A stretch of 64,000 bases of DNA from Sulfitobacter sp. W027 (GTDB lineage Bacteria; Pseudomonadota; Alphaproteobacteria; Rhodobacterales; Rhodobacteraceae): NCBI RefSeq assembly GCF_025143985.1, contig NZ_CP083564.1, forward strand, positions 310,001-374,000. Reading direction: 5' to 3'. The position numbers and the translations under genes are program-made. Under the pieces are notes generated by a model that searched no databases, was not told the DNA's origin, and saw only the letters and a list, made by a program, of their open reading frames with translations. Positions within the stretch are counted from its first letter, which is position 1. Every line of letters begins with the position of its first letter. Positions 43,745 to 52,942 of the stretch are shown here, in pieces.

Positions 43745-43777
43745 GGCATCGCCCTCCTAGTGGGGGAGGGCGATGCC
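43745..43777 (-). terminator. 13-bp hairpin between mscS and peroxiredoxin
   Basis: GGCATCGCCCTCC (43745-43757) and GGAGGGCGATGCC (43765-43777) form a perfect 13-bp stem with a 7-base loop between two converging genes. T-runs are lacking on both sides; it probably still ends transcription. Confidence 0.6.
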
Positions 43778-43843
43778 CGGCGCCCCGCCGGACGATCCCT
43801 CGGCAAGGACAGCGTCTAGACTGGCCAGACGCCGGCCCTTCGC

Positions 43844-44332
43844 TCACATATTCGCCAGCAGCGCCTCGCCGCCGGACGTCTCGCATGTGCCACGCGCTTC
43901 TTCCGGCTGCCAGAGCGTCACCACCCCGTCCTCGGCCAGCATCGCGTAGCGCATTGAGCGCCCCATCAAGCCTGCGCCCTCGGCGTCGAATGCCATGCCG
44001 ATGGCGCGGGTGAACTCGCTGCTGGCGTCGGCAAGCATTGTGATCCCGGCCTCGGTCGCGCCAGTCACTTCGCCCCACGCCTTCATCACGAAGGGATCGT
44101 TGCAGGAGATGCAGATCACCTCATCCACGCCTTTAGCGTCGAACTGATCCTTGGTGCGCACGAAGCTCGGCACATGGGCAGAGTGGCAGGTGGGCGTGAA
44201 GGCACCCGGTACGGCAAAGATCACAACCTTACGGCCTTTAAGCTTGTCAGCCATCTGCACCGGCTCGGGCCCATCGGCGCCCATCTGAACCAGTTTCGCG
44301 TCCGGCAGTGTCGAACCTTGAGAAATTGTCAT
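43844..44332 (-). CDS. Peroxiredoxin (Prx5-like)
   Basis: A 162-residue thiol peroxidase. The active-site motif is AVPGAFTPTCHSAHVPSF with the peroxidatic cysteine in TPTC, and the sequence resembles the Prx5/AhpE-like redoxins (KGVDEVICISCNDPFVMKAW contains a second cysteine). It should reduce hydrogen peroxide and alkyl peroxides using glutathione or thioredoxin. GACAGGAGAGG precedes ATG 44332. It is divergent from a ferredoxin-reductase-type gene. Confidence 0.93.
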   Translation of the reverse strand: MTISQGSTLPDAKLVQMGADGPEPVQMADKLKGRKVVIFAVPGAFTPTCHSAHVPSFVRTKDQFDAKGVDEVICISCNDPFVMKAWGEVTGATEAGITMLADASSEFTRAIGMAFDAEGAGLMGRSMRYAMLAEDGVVTLWQPEEARGTCETSGGEALLANM

Positions 44333-44420
44333 GGGATAGCCTCTCCTGTCATTGCGGTTGTCTTGGGGCCAGATATAGGCTTTGACCGCGACTGAGACCA
44401 GATCAAACGGGGGTGGGCAG

Positions 44421-45626
44421 ATGCAGCATGTTATGGTGATTGGAGCCGGGCAGGCGGGAGCCTCTTGCGTGGCGAAACTGCGCAATGGTGGGTTTGACGG
44501 GAAAATCACCCTGATCGGCGCGGAGCCCTGCCCGCCCTACCAACGTCCGCCTCTCTCCAAAGGGTATCTGCTGGGGGAAATCACACTGGAGCGGCTGTTT
44601 CTGCGGCCCGAGGCGTTCTATGTCGACCAAGGGATCGCCCTGAAAACCAACTGCCGCGTTACGGCGATTGACCCCGAAGCGCGCGTTCTTACGACCACAG
44701 ATGGCGAGATCGCCTATGACGCGCTGGTGCTCGCCACCGGTTCAACCCCGCGCCGCTTGCCCGCCGCGATAGGCGGCGCGCTGGATGGCGTCTTTACCGT
44801 GCGCGATTTGGCCGATGTCGATGCGATGGCCCCGCGTTTCGTGAAAGGCGCGAAAGTGGTGATCGTCGGCGGCGGCTACATCGGGCTGGAGGCAGCGGCG
44901 GTGGCGGCCAAGCTGGGGCTTGAGGTTACGCTGGTGGAGATGGCCGACCGCATCCTGCAGCGCGTCGCAGCGCCCGAGACCAGTGACTATTTCCGTGCCC
45001 TGCATGAAGGCCACGGTGTCACGCTGCGCGAAGGCGTGGGGCTGGAACGGCTGTTGGGCGAAGGCCACGTTACCGGCGCACGGCTGAGCGACGGGACAGA
45101 GATCGCCGCCGATTTCGTCATCACCGGCGTGGGCATTGAGCCCGACATCGCGCTGGCCAAGGCAGCAGGGATCGAGATCGACAACGGCATCAAGGTCGAC
45201 GCACAGGGCCGCACGACTGTGCCGGGCATCTGGGCGGCGGGGGATTGCACCTCTTTCCCCTATCGCGGCGGGCGTATCCGTTTGGAAAGCGTGCCCAACG
45301 CCATCGATCAGGCCGAGGTGGTCGCTGAAAACATCCTCGGCGCGGGTAAGGAATACATTGCCAAACCGTGGTTCTGGTCGGACCAATATGATGTGAAGCT
45401 GCAAATCGCCGGGCTGAACGCAGGCTATGACCGCGTGGTCACCCGCCTTGGCGAAGGCAGCGCTTCCTTCTGGTACTACCTTGGTGACACCCTGCTGGCC
45501 GTGGATGCTGCGAACGACCCACGTGGTTACATGGTGGGTAAACGGTTGATCGAGGCGGGGAAATCGCCTGATCCCGCGCTGGTCGCGGACCCTGATACCG
45601 ACCTTAAGGCTCTGCTGAAAGCATGA
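44421..45626 (+). CDS. FAD-dependent ferredoxin/rhodocoxin-type reductase
   Basis: A 401-residue flavoprotein of the putidaredoxin/rhodocoxin reductase group. Two dinucleotide motifs are present: VIGAGQAGASC at the start (FAD) and VIVGGGYIGLEAAA in the middle (NADH), with GIWAAGDCTSFP binding FAD and the C-terminal reductase domain containing KPWFWSDQYDVKLQIAG. It would pass electrons from NADH to a 2Fe-2S ferredoxin for a cytochrome P450 or dioxygenase; no such partner is adjacent. ATG 44421 was chosen over an earlier frame start because the FAD motif then begins near residue 5. It overlaps rsmD by 4 bases. Confidence 0.92.
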   Translation: MQHVMVIGAGQAGASCVAKLRNGGFDGKITLIGAEPCPPYQRPPLSKGYLLGEITLERLFLRPEAFYVDQGIALKTNCRVTAIDPEARVLTTTDGEIAYDALVLATGSTPRRLPAAIGGALDGVFTVRDLADVDAMAPRFVKGAKVVIVGGGYIGLEAAAVAAKLGLEVTLVEMADRILQRVAAPETSDYFRALHEGHGVTLREGVGLERLLGEGHVTGARLSDGTEIAADFVITGVGIEPDIALAKAAGIEIDNGIKVDAQGRTTVPGIWAAGDCTSFPYRGGRIRLESVPNAIDQAEVVAENILGAGKEYIAKPWFWSDQYDVKLQIAGLNAGYDRVVTRLGEGSASFWYYLGDTLLAVDAANDPRGYMVGKRLIEAGKSPDPALVADPDTDLKALLKA

Positions 45627-46180
45627 GGATCATTGCCGGGAAATACCGTGGCCGACCGCTTGCCGCGCTTGGCAAGGGCGACGCCGGAGCGCATCTGCGC
45701 CCGACCTCGGACCGGGTGCGCGAGAGCCTTTTTTCGATGTTGACCCATCACGATGTGATCGAGGGCGCGCGGGTGTTGGACCTGTTCGCAGGCACCGGCG
45801 CGCTTGGGTTTGAGGCCTTGTCGCGCGGAGCCGTGTCGGTCTGCTTTGTTGAGAATGGCCGGACAGGCCAACAGTTGATCGGAGAGAACATGCGCAAACT
45901 AGAGGCAGAGGCGGAAACGCGGCTGCTGCGCAATGACGCGACGCGGCTGGGGCCATGCGCACAGGACCCTTTCGATCTGGTCTTCCTTGACCCGCCCTAT
46001 GGCAAATCCATGGGGCAAAAGGCGCTTGTTGCGGCAGCCGAAGGCGGTTGGTTTGCACCCGGCGCGATGATCGTTTGGGAGGAAAGCGCGCCCATGCACG
46101 CGCCCGAGGGATTCGCCCGGATCGACACGCGCAAATACGGCGATACCCATGTGACGCTGCTGCAAAGGGCTGCAAGCTAA
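45623..46180 (+). CDS. rsmD: 16S rRNA (guanine-966-N2)-methyltransferase
   Basis: A 185-residue SAM-dependent methyltransferase. RIIAGKYRGRPL at the N-terminus, RPTSDRVRESLFSML, the SAM motif LDLFAGTGALGFEALSRGA and the catalytic DPPYGK are all typical of RsmD. It overlaps the preceding reductase gene as ATGA. Confidence 0.96.
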   Translation: MRIIAGKYRGRPLAALGKGDAGAHLRPTSDRVRESLFSMLTHHDVIEGARVLDLFAGTGALGFEALSRGAVSVCFVENGRTGQQLIGENMRKLEAEAETRLLRNDATRLGPCAQDPFDLVFLDPPYGKSMGQKALVAAAEGGWFAPGAMIVWEESAPMHAPEGFARIDTRKYGDTHVTLLQRAAS

Positions 46181-46310
46181 GCGCTTTTTGCCGAGCGCTA
46201 TCCCCTCTCAGGTTGATCCTTGTCTTTTCCGACAGAATAAGTCACCTATTGCCCGAAGGCCCGGCGCGCTCTGCGTCGGGACCATGGTGATTTTCAAGGA
46301 AGGACATTCG

Positions 46311-47573
46311 ATGCGCCTCAAAGCGACCACGGCCATTGCGCTGATCACATGCGCCGCCGCTCCGGCATTTGCACAAGACAAGGCCGAGGTGCTTGGCACC
46401 TATGCCAACATCGCGCAGGCGGGCTACGAAGACAGCCTGGCTACTGCGCAGACGCTGCAAGCCGCCGTCGAGACGCTGATCGCCACACCCTCGGCCGAAG
46501 CGCTTCAGGCTGCGAAAACCGCATGGCTGGCCGCTCGCGTGCCCTACCAGCAGACCGAGGTGTTCCGCTTTGGCAATGCAATCGTCGATGATTGGGAAGG
46601 CAAGGTAAACGCATGGCCGCTGGACGAAGGTCTGATCGACTATGTCGACGCCTCCTATGGCGGTGAGACGGATGAGAACCAGCTCGCGGTGCTGAATGTC
46701 ATTGCCAACCCAACCTTCACGCTCGGCGGGGAAGAGGTGGACGCCACCGAGATCACGCCCGAACTGCTCGAAGGGCAGTTGCATGAGGCGGGAGCGGTCG
46801 AGGCCAATGTCGCCACCGGCTACCACGCCATCGAATTCCTGCTCTGGGGCCAAGACCTGAACGGCACCGACCACGGCGCGGGCGACCGTCCTTGGACCGA
46901 CTACGCAGCGGGCGACGACTGCTCCGGCGGCAATTGCGACCGCCGCGGGCAATACCTCAAGGCCGCCACCGATCTTTTGGTCAGCGATCTGGAATGGATG
47001 GCCGGGCAATGGGCCGAAGGCGGTGAGGCGCGCACTGCCGTGCTGGCCGACGAAGACGCCGGGATCGACGCGATCCTGACCGGCATGGGCTCGCTTTCCT
47101 ACGGCGAACAGGCCGGGGAGCGGATGAAGCTGGGCGTCATGCTGAACGACCCCGAGGAAGAGCATGATTGCTTTTCCGACAATACCCACAACAGCCACTA
47201 CTACGACGGTCTGGGCGTGCGGAACGTCTATCTGGGCGAATATCTGCGCGTTGATGGGCGTGTGGTCTCGGGCGCGTCGCTGTCCGATCTGGTGGCCAGT
47301 GCCGATGCCGGTGTCGACGAAGACCTGCGCGCCAAGCTGAACGCCTCCATGATGGAGCTAGGCCAGATCAAGACCGCCGCCGAAGCGGGGTTCAGCTATG
47401 ACATGATGCTTGAGCGCGGCAATGCCGAAGGCGAAGCGCTGATCATGGGCGCGGTCGATGCGCTGGTAAACCAGACCCGCGCGATCGAGCGCGCCGTGAC
47501 CGTTCTGGGCGGTGACCAGATCGCCTTCGAAGGGTCCGACAGCCTCGACGCGCCGGACGCGGTTTTCCAATAA
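46311..47573 (+). CDS. Imelysin-family periplasmic protein (first)
   Basis: A 420-residue exported protein of the imelysin/ICMP (insulin-cleaving metalloproteinase-like) family, known for iron-regulated expression. A Sec signal (TTAIALITCAAAPAFAQ) is followed by two four-helix-bundle halves. The signature GYHAIEFLLWGQDLNGTD contains GxHxxE (H172, E175), the proposed metal-binding motif. A cysteine pair is in DDCSGGNCDRRGQ, and HDCFSDNTHNSHYYDGLG is the other conserved family block. GGAAGG precedes ATG 46311. It heads a four-gene operon with a di-haem protein, a second imelysin and a DUF1513 protein. A role in periplasmic iron capture or transfer is inferred from context. Confidence 0.92.
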   Translation: MRLKATTAIALITCAAAPAFAQDKAEVLGTYANIAQAGYEDSLATAQTLQAAVETLIATPSAEALQAAKTAWLAARVPYQQTEVFRFGNAIVDDWEGKVNAWPLDEGLIDYVDASYGGETDENQLAVLNVIANPTFTLGGEEVDATEITPELLEGQLHEAGAVEANVATGYHAIEFLLWGQDLNGTDHGAGDRPWTDYAAGDDCSGGNCDRRGQYLKAATDLLVSDLEWMAGQWAEGGEARTAVLADEDAGIDAILTGMGSLSYGEQAGERMKLGVMLNDPEEEHDCFSDNTHNSHYYDGLGVRNVYLGEYLRVDGRVVSGASLSDLVASADAGVDEDLRAKLNASMMELGQIKTAAEAGFSYDMMLERGNAEGEALIMGAVDALVNQTRAIERAVTVLGGDQIAFEGSDSLDAPDAVFQ

Positions 47574-47672
47574 ATCCACCTGCCCCCCGCGCCGCATTTG
47601 GGGCCGAGGGGATACGGAACGACGGGCGCGCCGGATGCCGTGCCCGTCGCTCCAAGATCCAAGGCTGCCGCC

Positions 47673-49214
47673 ATGCGTTACTTAATCCAACTCTTTTTGG
47701 CCACCGCTGCCACGACTGTCTTCGCCGCTCCGTCGGACCTTGATGCGCCGCATCTGAATGTGATCCCCCGCACCGCCGAAGAGGCCGCCCGGATTGCCAA
47801 AGTGACGGCCCCCGCGACCGAATTCGACAAACCTGAACCCTTCGAGACGAACCCCGCAGGCGCTGCTACGGTCAGCCCGCGCGGCAATGCCGATGCGTTT
47901 TCGCTGCCTTCAGCCAACATCCCCTTTGAGCGGGAGTTGGACTTCAAGGTGGGCAACGGGCTGTTCAAAAAGCTCTGGGTGTCGTCGCCGTCCTCCACCC
48001 TTGCCTCTGACGGCTTGGGCCCGCTTTTCAACGCGCGCTCTTGTCAGCGCTGCCACCTGAAAGACGGGCGTGGCCATCCCCCCGAAGGGCCGGAGGATGA
48101 CGCGGTGTCGATGTTCCTACGCATCTCTGTCCCCATGCCGCCGGAAGAGGCGATGAGCGAGATCGAGGCGTTTCTGTTGTCGGTGGGCGATAGCACCCCA
48201 CGCACGCGGCCCGATCCGGTCTATGGCGGCCAATTGCAGGATTTCGGCGTGGCGGGGCATCCGGCGGAATATCGGCTGGATGTGCGCTATGAAGAGGTGG
48301 AAGTCAGCCTGTCGGAGGGTGAAACCGCTAGCCTGCGCCGCCCAACCTACCGCGCCGAAGACCTCGGCTATGGCCCCTTGGCCGAGGGCGCGATGCTCAG
48401 CCCGCGTGTGGCGTCGCCGATGATCGGCTTGGGCCTACTTGAGGCGATCCCAGCGGCAGACATATTGGCCCTCGCAGACCCCGAAGACGCTGATGGAGAC
48501 GGTATCTCGGGCCGCGTGCAAATCGTCTGGTCCTTTGAACACGCGCGCCCGATGTTGGGTCGTTTCGGTTGGAAAGCTGGCGCGCCGACGATCCGCGAGC
48601 AATCCGCTAGCGCCTTTGCGGGGGACATTGGCGTTTCATCCCCCATCTTCGACGCAGCTTGGGGCGATTGCACAACCGAACAGACCGCTTGCCGCGAGGC
48701 CCCGCATGGGGACGGTGACGCGCGCGGGACAGAGATTGACGCCGAGGGGCTGGATCTGGTGACCTTCTACAGCCGCAACCTTGCCGTGCCCGCCCGCCGC
48801 GATGTCGGCGCGCCCGAGGTGCTGCGCGGCAAGGCGGTGTTCCATGAGGTTGGCTGCACCTCCTGTCACCAGCCGAAATTCGTGACCGAACGGTTGGAGG
48901 ACCAGCCCGAGCAAAGTTTCCAGCTGATCTGGCCGATGACCGATCTTTTGCTCCATGACATGGGCGAAGGGCTGGCCGACAACCGTCCCGAGGGCCGCGC
49001 GAATGGGCGCGAATGGCGCACCGCGCCGCTCTGGGGCATCGGCTTGACCGAGCAGGTCAACGGCCATACCCAATTCCTGCACGACGGACGCGCGCGGTCG
49101 CTGCTCGAAGCGGTGCTCTGGCACGGCGGCGAAGCCCAGCCCGCCCGCGATGCCGTGGTCGACATGCCCAAAGCCGACCGTGACGCCCTGATCCGCTATC
49201 TGGAGAGCCTTTGA
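47673..49214 (+). CDS. Di-haem cytochrome c-type oxidoreductase, DUF1111 family
   Basis: A 513-residue exported c-type cytochrome with a signal peptide (MRYLIQLFLATAATTVFAA). Two haem motifs are visible: SCQRCH (C124/C127/H128) and GCTSCH (C395/C398/H399), giving two covalently bound haems as in DUF1111 thiol-oxidoreductase/peroxidase-like proteins. The DADGDGISGR stretch looks like a calcium-binding loop. It sits between the two imelysin genes and ends overlapping the second (TGATG). In the operon it may change the iron redox state (ferric/ferrous) for handling by the imelysins; this is inference. Confidence 0.92.
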   Translation: MRYLIQLFLATAATTVFAAPSDLDAPHLNVIPRTAEEAARIAKVTAPATEFDKPEPFETNPAGAATVSPRGNADAFSLPSANIPFERELDFKVGNGLFKKLWVSSPSSTLASDGLGPLFNARSCQRCHLKDGRGHPPEGPEDDAVSMFLRISVPMPPEEAMSEIEAFLLSVGDSTPRTRPDPVYGGQLQDFGVAGHPAEYRLDVRYEEVEVSLSEGETASLRRPTYRAEDLGYGPLAEGAMLSPRVASPMIGLGLLEAIPAADILALADPEDADGDGISGRVQIVWSFEHARPMLGRFGWKAGAPTIREQSASAFAGDIGVSSPIFDAAWGDCTTEQTACREAPHGDGDARGTEIDAEGLDLVTFYSRNLAVPARRDVGAPEVLRGKAVFHEVGCTSCHQPKFVTERLEDQPEQSFQLIWPMTDLLLHDMGEGLADNRPEGRANGREWRTAPLWGIGLTEQVNGHTQFLHDGRARSLLEAVLWHGGEAQPARDAVVDMPKADRDALIRYLESL

Positions 49215-50200
49215 TGCGCAGCTTACTGACCGCCACTTTCCTTCTGACCGCCGCCCCCGCCCTCGCCGGGGTAAACGACGTGATCCAAGATCACGCACTC
49301 CCGGGCACCGCGCGTTTCGCCTCTGCCACTGCGGCGCTCGACGCTGCAGCGCAGGCCGATTGCACCGACACGGCCTTGCGCCCGGCCTATCAAGAGGCTT
49401 TCGACGCATGGATGGGCATCGCACATCTGACCCTTGGACCGTTGGAGGAAGACGGGCGCGGGCTGGCCATCGCCTTTTGGCCTGACACGCGCGGCATGGT
49501 GGGGCGCAGCGTGGCGCGACTGGTGACCGAGGAAGACCCGATTGCGACAAGCGGGAAGTACGCCGAGGTCTCCATCGCCGCGCGCGGGCTCTTTGCGCTG
49601 GAACGGCTGCTTTATGACGAAGACTTCGCAGGCTACGGGGCCGATAGCTATAGCTGCGCATTGGCCCAAGCGATGGCGGCCGATCTGGCCGGGCTGGGGC
49701 GCGAGGTCGACACCGCATGGCGTGAGGATTTCGCCACGACGCTCAGCAGCGCCGGGGCGGCGGGGAACAGCCGTTTCCTCAGCCCGCGCGAGGCGTCACA
49801 GGCGCTTTACACCGCCCTCGCAACCGGGTTGGAGTTCATCGCCGACCAGCGTTTGGACCGTCCGATGGGCAGCTTTGACGCCCCCAAACCGCAGGTGGCC
49901 GAGGCGCGCCGCTCGGGCCGCAGCCTGCGCAACGTGGTGCTGTCGCTTGAAGCATTGCAGGAATTTGCGCGCGCCCTGTCGGACCAGCCCACGCCTGAAA
50001 CCGATGCCGCCTTTAACCGCGCGCTCACCGCCGCCCGCGCCTTGGAAGACCCGGTTCTAGCCGGAGTGGCCGACCCGATAAGCCGTATCCGGGTCGAGGC
50101 TCTGCAAAATGACGTGCTTGCCATTGCCGAGGCCGTGAGCGCTGAGATCGCCCCGGCGCTTGGCGTCACGGTCGGATTCAACTCGGCGGATGGCGATTGA
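49214..50200 (+). CDS. Imelysin-family periplasmic protein (second, shorter)
   Basis: A 328-residue exported imelysin-family protein, shorter and diverged from the one at 46311. The signal peptide is LLTATFLLTAAPALA. In place of the full GxHxxE motif it has RGLFALERLLYDEDF, so the metal site may be altered. It shows the same helical repeat structure with a late VLSLEALQEFARAL segment. The ATG shares a base with the stop of the di-haem gene, and its own stop overlaps the next start, so translation of the operon is tightly coupled. Confidence 0.87.
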   Translation: MRSLLTATFLLTAAPALAGVNDVIQDHALPGTARFASATAALDAAAQADCTDTALRPAYQEAFDAWMGIAHLTLGPLEEDGRGLAIAFWPDTRGMVGRSVARLVTEEDPIATSGKYAEVSIAARGLFALERLLYDEDFAGYGADSYSCALAQAMAADLAGLGREVDTAWREDFATTLSSAGAAGNSRFLSPREASQALYTALATGLEFIADQRLDRPMGSFDAPKPQVAEARRSGRSLRNVVLSLEALQEFARALSDQPTPETDAAFNRALTAARALEDPVLAGVADPISRIRVEALQNDVLAIAEAVSAEIAPALGVTVGFNSADGD

Positions 50201-51276
50201 TGCCCTCGCGCCGCCATTTCCTCGCCGGTTTGGCCGCTGCCACTGGCCTGCCGCGTATGGGCTGGGCCGCCGCTGGTAGCCCTGCCTACCTTGCCGCCGC
50301 GCGCGAACCTTCCGGGGCCTATGCGCTTTTCGGATTGGACTGGACCGGCCATGACATCTTTCGCATTCCGCTGCCCGACCGGGGCCATGCCGCCGCCGCC
50401 CATCCCACCGCGCCCGAAGCGGTCGCCTTTGCCCGCCGACCGGGGCGTTTCGCGCTGGTGATTGACTGTGTGCAGGGCCGTGTGTCCCATCGGCTCGACG
50501 CGCCGGAGGGGCGACATTTCTACGGACATGGGGCGTATCTTAAGGGCGGGGCCATCCTCGTCACCAGCGAAAATGACATCGACACGGGCGAAGGGCGCAT
50601 CGGACTGTGGTCCCGCGCAGAGGGCTATGCCCGGATCGGAGAGATCGCCTCAGGCGGGATCGGCCCGCATGAAATCCGCCGCTGGGCCGAGGATGTGCTG
50701 GTGGTGGCGAATGGCGGCATCCACACCCATCCCGACAGCGGGCGGGAAAAGCTGAACATCGACGATATGCGGCCTAACCTGTCCTATGTCACCCTCTCGG
50801 GCGAGATGCTGGAGCAGGTCGAACTGCCCGATGACCTGCACCTCAATTCGATCCGCCATCTGGCGCTGGCCCCTGACGGGCAGGTGGCTTTTGCCATGCA
50901 ATGGCAGGGGGAGCCGGGCGATGGCGTGCCGTTATTGGGGCTGCACCGGCGCGGGCAGTCAGCGATCCTAGCGGAGGCCGATCTGGCCGAGCAAATCGCC
51001 ATGGAAGGCTACGCAGGCAGCGTGGCATTTTCCGCAGATGGCGGGTCGGTCGGCATCACGTCACCGCGCGGCGGGCGGCTGCATCTGTTTGACAATGAAG
51101 GTGGTTTCCTCGCCAGCCACCGCCGCGCCGATGTCTGCGGGCTGGCGCCGGGCCGGGGCGGGTTCGTCGCAACGGATGGGCTGGGCGGTATTCTGTCGCT
51201 GCAAGAGGCCGCGCTGTCACGGCTCACTACCGCCGCGCGGGCGTGGGACAATCATCTGGTTGCCATCGACGCATAG
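50200..51276 (+). CDS. DUF1513 protein, Tat-exported, beta-propeller-like
   Basis: A 358-residue protein with a twin-arginine signal (SRRHFLAGLAAATGLPRMGWA) and the DUF1513 domain. Repeated blades such as GIGPHEIRRW, NLSYVTLSGEMLEQVELP and HLALAPDGQVAFAMQWQG suggest a seven-bladed propeller similar to WD40/NHL folds. Its role is unknown, but it always seems to accompany imelysin and DUF1111 genes in such clusters as far as I recall. Tat export suggests folding, perhaps with a cofactor, before export. It is the last gene of the operon. Confidence 0.88.
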   Translation: MPSRRHFLAGLAAATGLPRMGWAAAGSPAYLAAAREPSGAYALFGLDWTGHDIFRIPLPDRGHAAAAHPTAPEAVAFARRPGRFALVIDCVQGRVSHRLDAPEGRHFYGHGAYLKGGAILVTSENDIDTGEGRIGLWSRAEGYARIGEIASGGIGPHEIRRWAEDVLVVANGGIHTHPDSGREKLNIDDMRPNLSYVTLSGEMLEQVELPDDLHLNSIRHLALAPDGQVAFAMQWQGEPGDGVPLLGLHRRGQSAILAEADLAEQIAMEGYAGSVAFSADGGSVGITSPRGGRLHLFDNEGGFLASHRRADVCGLAPGRGGFVATDGLGGILSLQEAALSRLTTAARAWDNHLVAIDA

Positions 51277-51281
51277 GCGGG

Positions 51282-51308
51282 CGGGGGCACTGCCCCCACC
51301 GCATTTTA
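51282..51308 (+). terminator. Hairpin after the imelysin operon
   Basis: A GC stem (GGGGGC/GCCCCC, extendable by flanking GCGG/CCGC pairs) followed by ATTTT, between two converging genes (DUF1513 and map). A modest terminator candidate. Confidence 0.5.
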
Positions 51309-52124
51309 GTCGGTCTTGTACGTCGGGTGGAACAATCCGCCGGGCGATAGGGTGAAGATCTCAACCCCATCTTCTGTCACGCCGACCGAATGTTCGAACT
51401 GCGCCGAGAGGGATTTGTCGCGGGTCACCGCTGTCCAATCGTCGGCCAAGGTCTTGGTCTCCGCCCGGCCAAGGTTCACCATCGGCTCAATGGTAAAGAA
51501 CATGCCCGGCTCAAGCACAGCACCCGTACCGGGGCGGCCATAGTGCAACACGTTAGGCGGCGCGTGAAAGACCTGCCCCAACCCGTGACCGCAGAAGTCG
51601 GTCACGACCGACATGCGGTGGCCTTCGACAAATGTCTGGATGGCATGGCCGATATCGCCAAAGGTATTGCCCGGTTTCACCGCCTCGATACCGCGCATCA
51701 GGCTGTCGTGGGTCACGTTGATCAAACGCTCGGCCTTGCGTGAAAGCTTGCCTGCCACATACATGCGGCTGGTGTCGCCGAACCAGCCATCGACGATCAC
51801 GGTCACGTCGATGTTCAGGATGTCGCCGTCTTTTAATTTCTTGTCGCTCGGGATGCCGTGGCAAACCACATGGTTCACCGAGATGCAGCTGGCGTGCTGG
51901 TAGCCCTTATAGCCAATGGTCGCGGATTTCGCGCCAGCGGCGTTGACCTTCTCTTCGATCATGCGGTCCAGTTCCCCGGTGGTTTGACCGGGGAAGACAT
52001 GTTCCGCAATCTCGTCGAGGATCGTGGCGGCCAGACGGCCCGCCGCTTGCATCCCGGCGTGATCCGAAGGCTCGTAAATGCGAATGCCGTCGCGCGTCTG
52101 GCGGCCTCGGTGTGCGTTGTTCAC
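51306..52124 (-). CDS. map: Methionine aminopeptidase type I
   Basis: A 272-residue dinuclear-metal peptidase that removes the initiator methionine. The metal ligands are seen in DILNIDVTVIVDGWFGDTSR (two Asp), CGHGLGQVFH (His), TIEPMV (Glu) and AQFEHSVGV (Glu). The start is taken as GTG 52124, with GGAGAGAGCG upstream giving N-terminus VNNAHRGRQ; an ATG four codons earlier has no ribosome site. It is convergent with the DUF1513 gene. Confidence 0.95.
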   Translation of the reverse strand: MNNAHRGRQTRDGIRIYEPSDHAGMQAAGRLAATILDEIAEHVFPGQTTGELDRMIEEKVNAAGAKSATIGYKGYQHASCISVNHVVCHGIPSDKKLKDGDILNIDVTVIVDGWFGDTSRMYVAGKLSRKAERLINVTHDSLMRGIEAVKPGNTFGDIGHAIQTFVEGHRMSVVTDFCGHGLGQVFHAPPNVLHYGRPGTGAVLEPGMFFTIEPMVNLGRAETKTLADDWTAVTRDKSLSAQFEHSVGVTEDGVEIFTLSPGGLFHPTYKTD

Positions 52125-52187
52125 CGCTCTCTCCATCCTTGTGTTCGCTCCTATTTAGCGTGGCTTTCCGGCAAGGGCCAGTGCAGC

Positions 52188-52895
52188 TCAGCCCGCAAAG
52201 GGGATCGGTTGCGCCAGTGTGACGGCTTGGGGCGTGATATGGGTGCCGATGGCGTAGATTTCCAGCCCCGCCGCACGGGCAGCCTGAGATGCGGCGGCAT
52301 AGGTCGGGTCGATATCTGCGGCAAGCTGCATCTGCGTGCAATCGGTGCGTTGCACCAGATAGAGCAGCACGGCGCGGTGCCCGGCTTGTGCGACCTTCGC
52401 CAATTCCCCAAGGTGCTTCGCCCCGCGCGCGGTCACGCTGTCGGGAAACTCCGCCAGACCCGTTTGGCGCGAAAGGGTGACTGATTTCACCTCAACATAG
52501 GCTTCAGGCAGCCCATCGCCACGCAGCAGGAAGTCGATCCGGGAGTTCTCGCCGTATTTCATCTCGGGCCGCACCTCGGTGTAAGCCGCGAGCGGAGCCA
52601 CTTCGCCCGCAATGAGCGCCGCCTTCATCGCGCGGTTGGGCAGGGCGGTGTCGACACCCGTGAAATGCCCATTCTCGTGGTCAACTAGCCGCCAGCCATA
52701 GTTCAGCTTTTTCTTCGGATCATCGTTCGGCTCCAGCCAGATGCGGCTGCCCGGTTCCGCCAGCCCCATCATAGAGCCGGGGTTGGCGCAATGGGCGATC
52801 ACTTCCTCGCCCGTCTCCTCTAGCCTGCAATCAGCCAGAAAGCGTTTGTAGCGGCGGATCAGCCGGGCGGGAACAAGTTGGGTTTGAAAGCGCAT
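52188..52895 (-). CDS. sfsA: SfsA family DNA/RNA nuclease
   Basis: A 235-residue SfsA (sugar fermentation stimulation) protein. Family features include the OB-fold start RFQTQLVPARLIRRYKRFLAD, the CANPGSMMGL motif and the nuclease-like IDFLLRGDGLPEAYVEVKSVTL. ATG 52895 gives the normal N-terminus. The family has been described as a sugar-gene regulator and more recently as a nuclease; its cell role remains debated. Confidence 0.93.
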   Translation of the reverse strand: MRFQTQLVPARLIRRYKRFLADCRLEETGEEVIAHCANPGSMMGLAEPGSRIWLEPNDDPKKKLNYGWRLVDHENGHFTGVDTALPNRAMKAALIAGEVAPLAAYTEVRPEMKYGENSRIDFLLRGDGLPEAYVEVKSVTLSRQTGLAEFPDSVTARGAKHLGELAKVAQAGHRAVLLYLVQRTDCTQMQLAADIDPTYAAASQAARAAGLEIYAIGTHITPQAVTLAQPIPFAG

Positions 52896-52942
52896 GGCAC
52901 GCGGCCTATACCGAAGGGACGCCATCCTCAAGGAGCCGCCCC

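Noticed and set aside
46181..46310. Irr or RirA box before the imelysin operon
   Set aside because: A TTC-N5-GAA dyad is present, but it does not match the ICE or Iron-Rhodo consensus well enough to claim.
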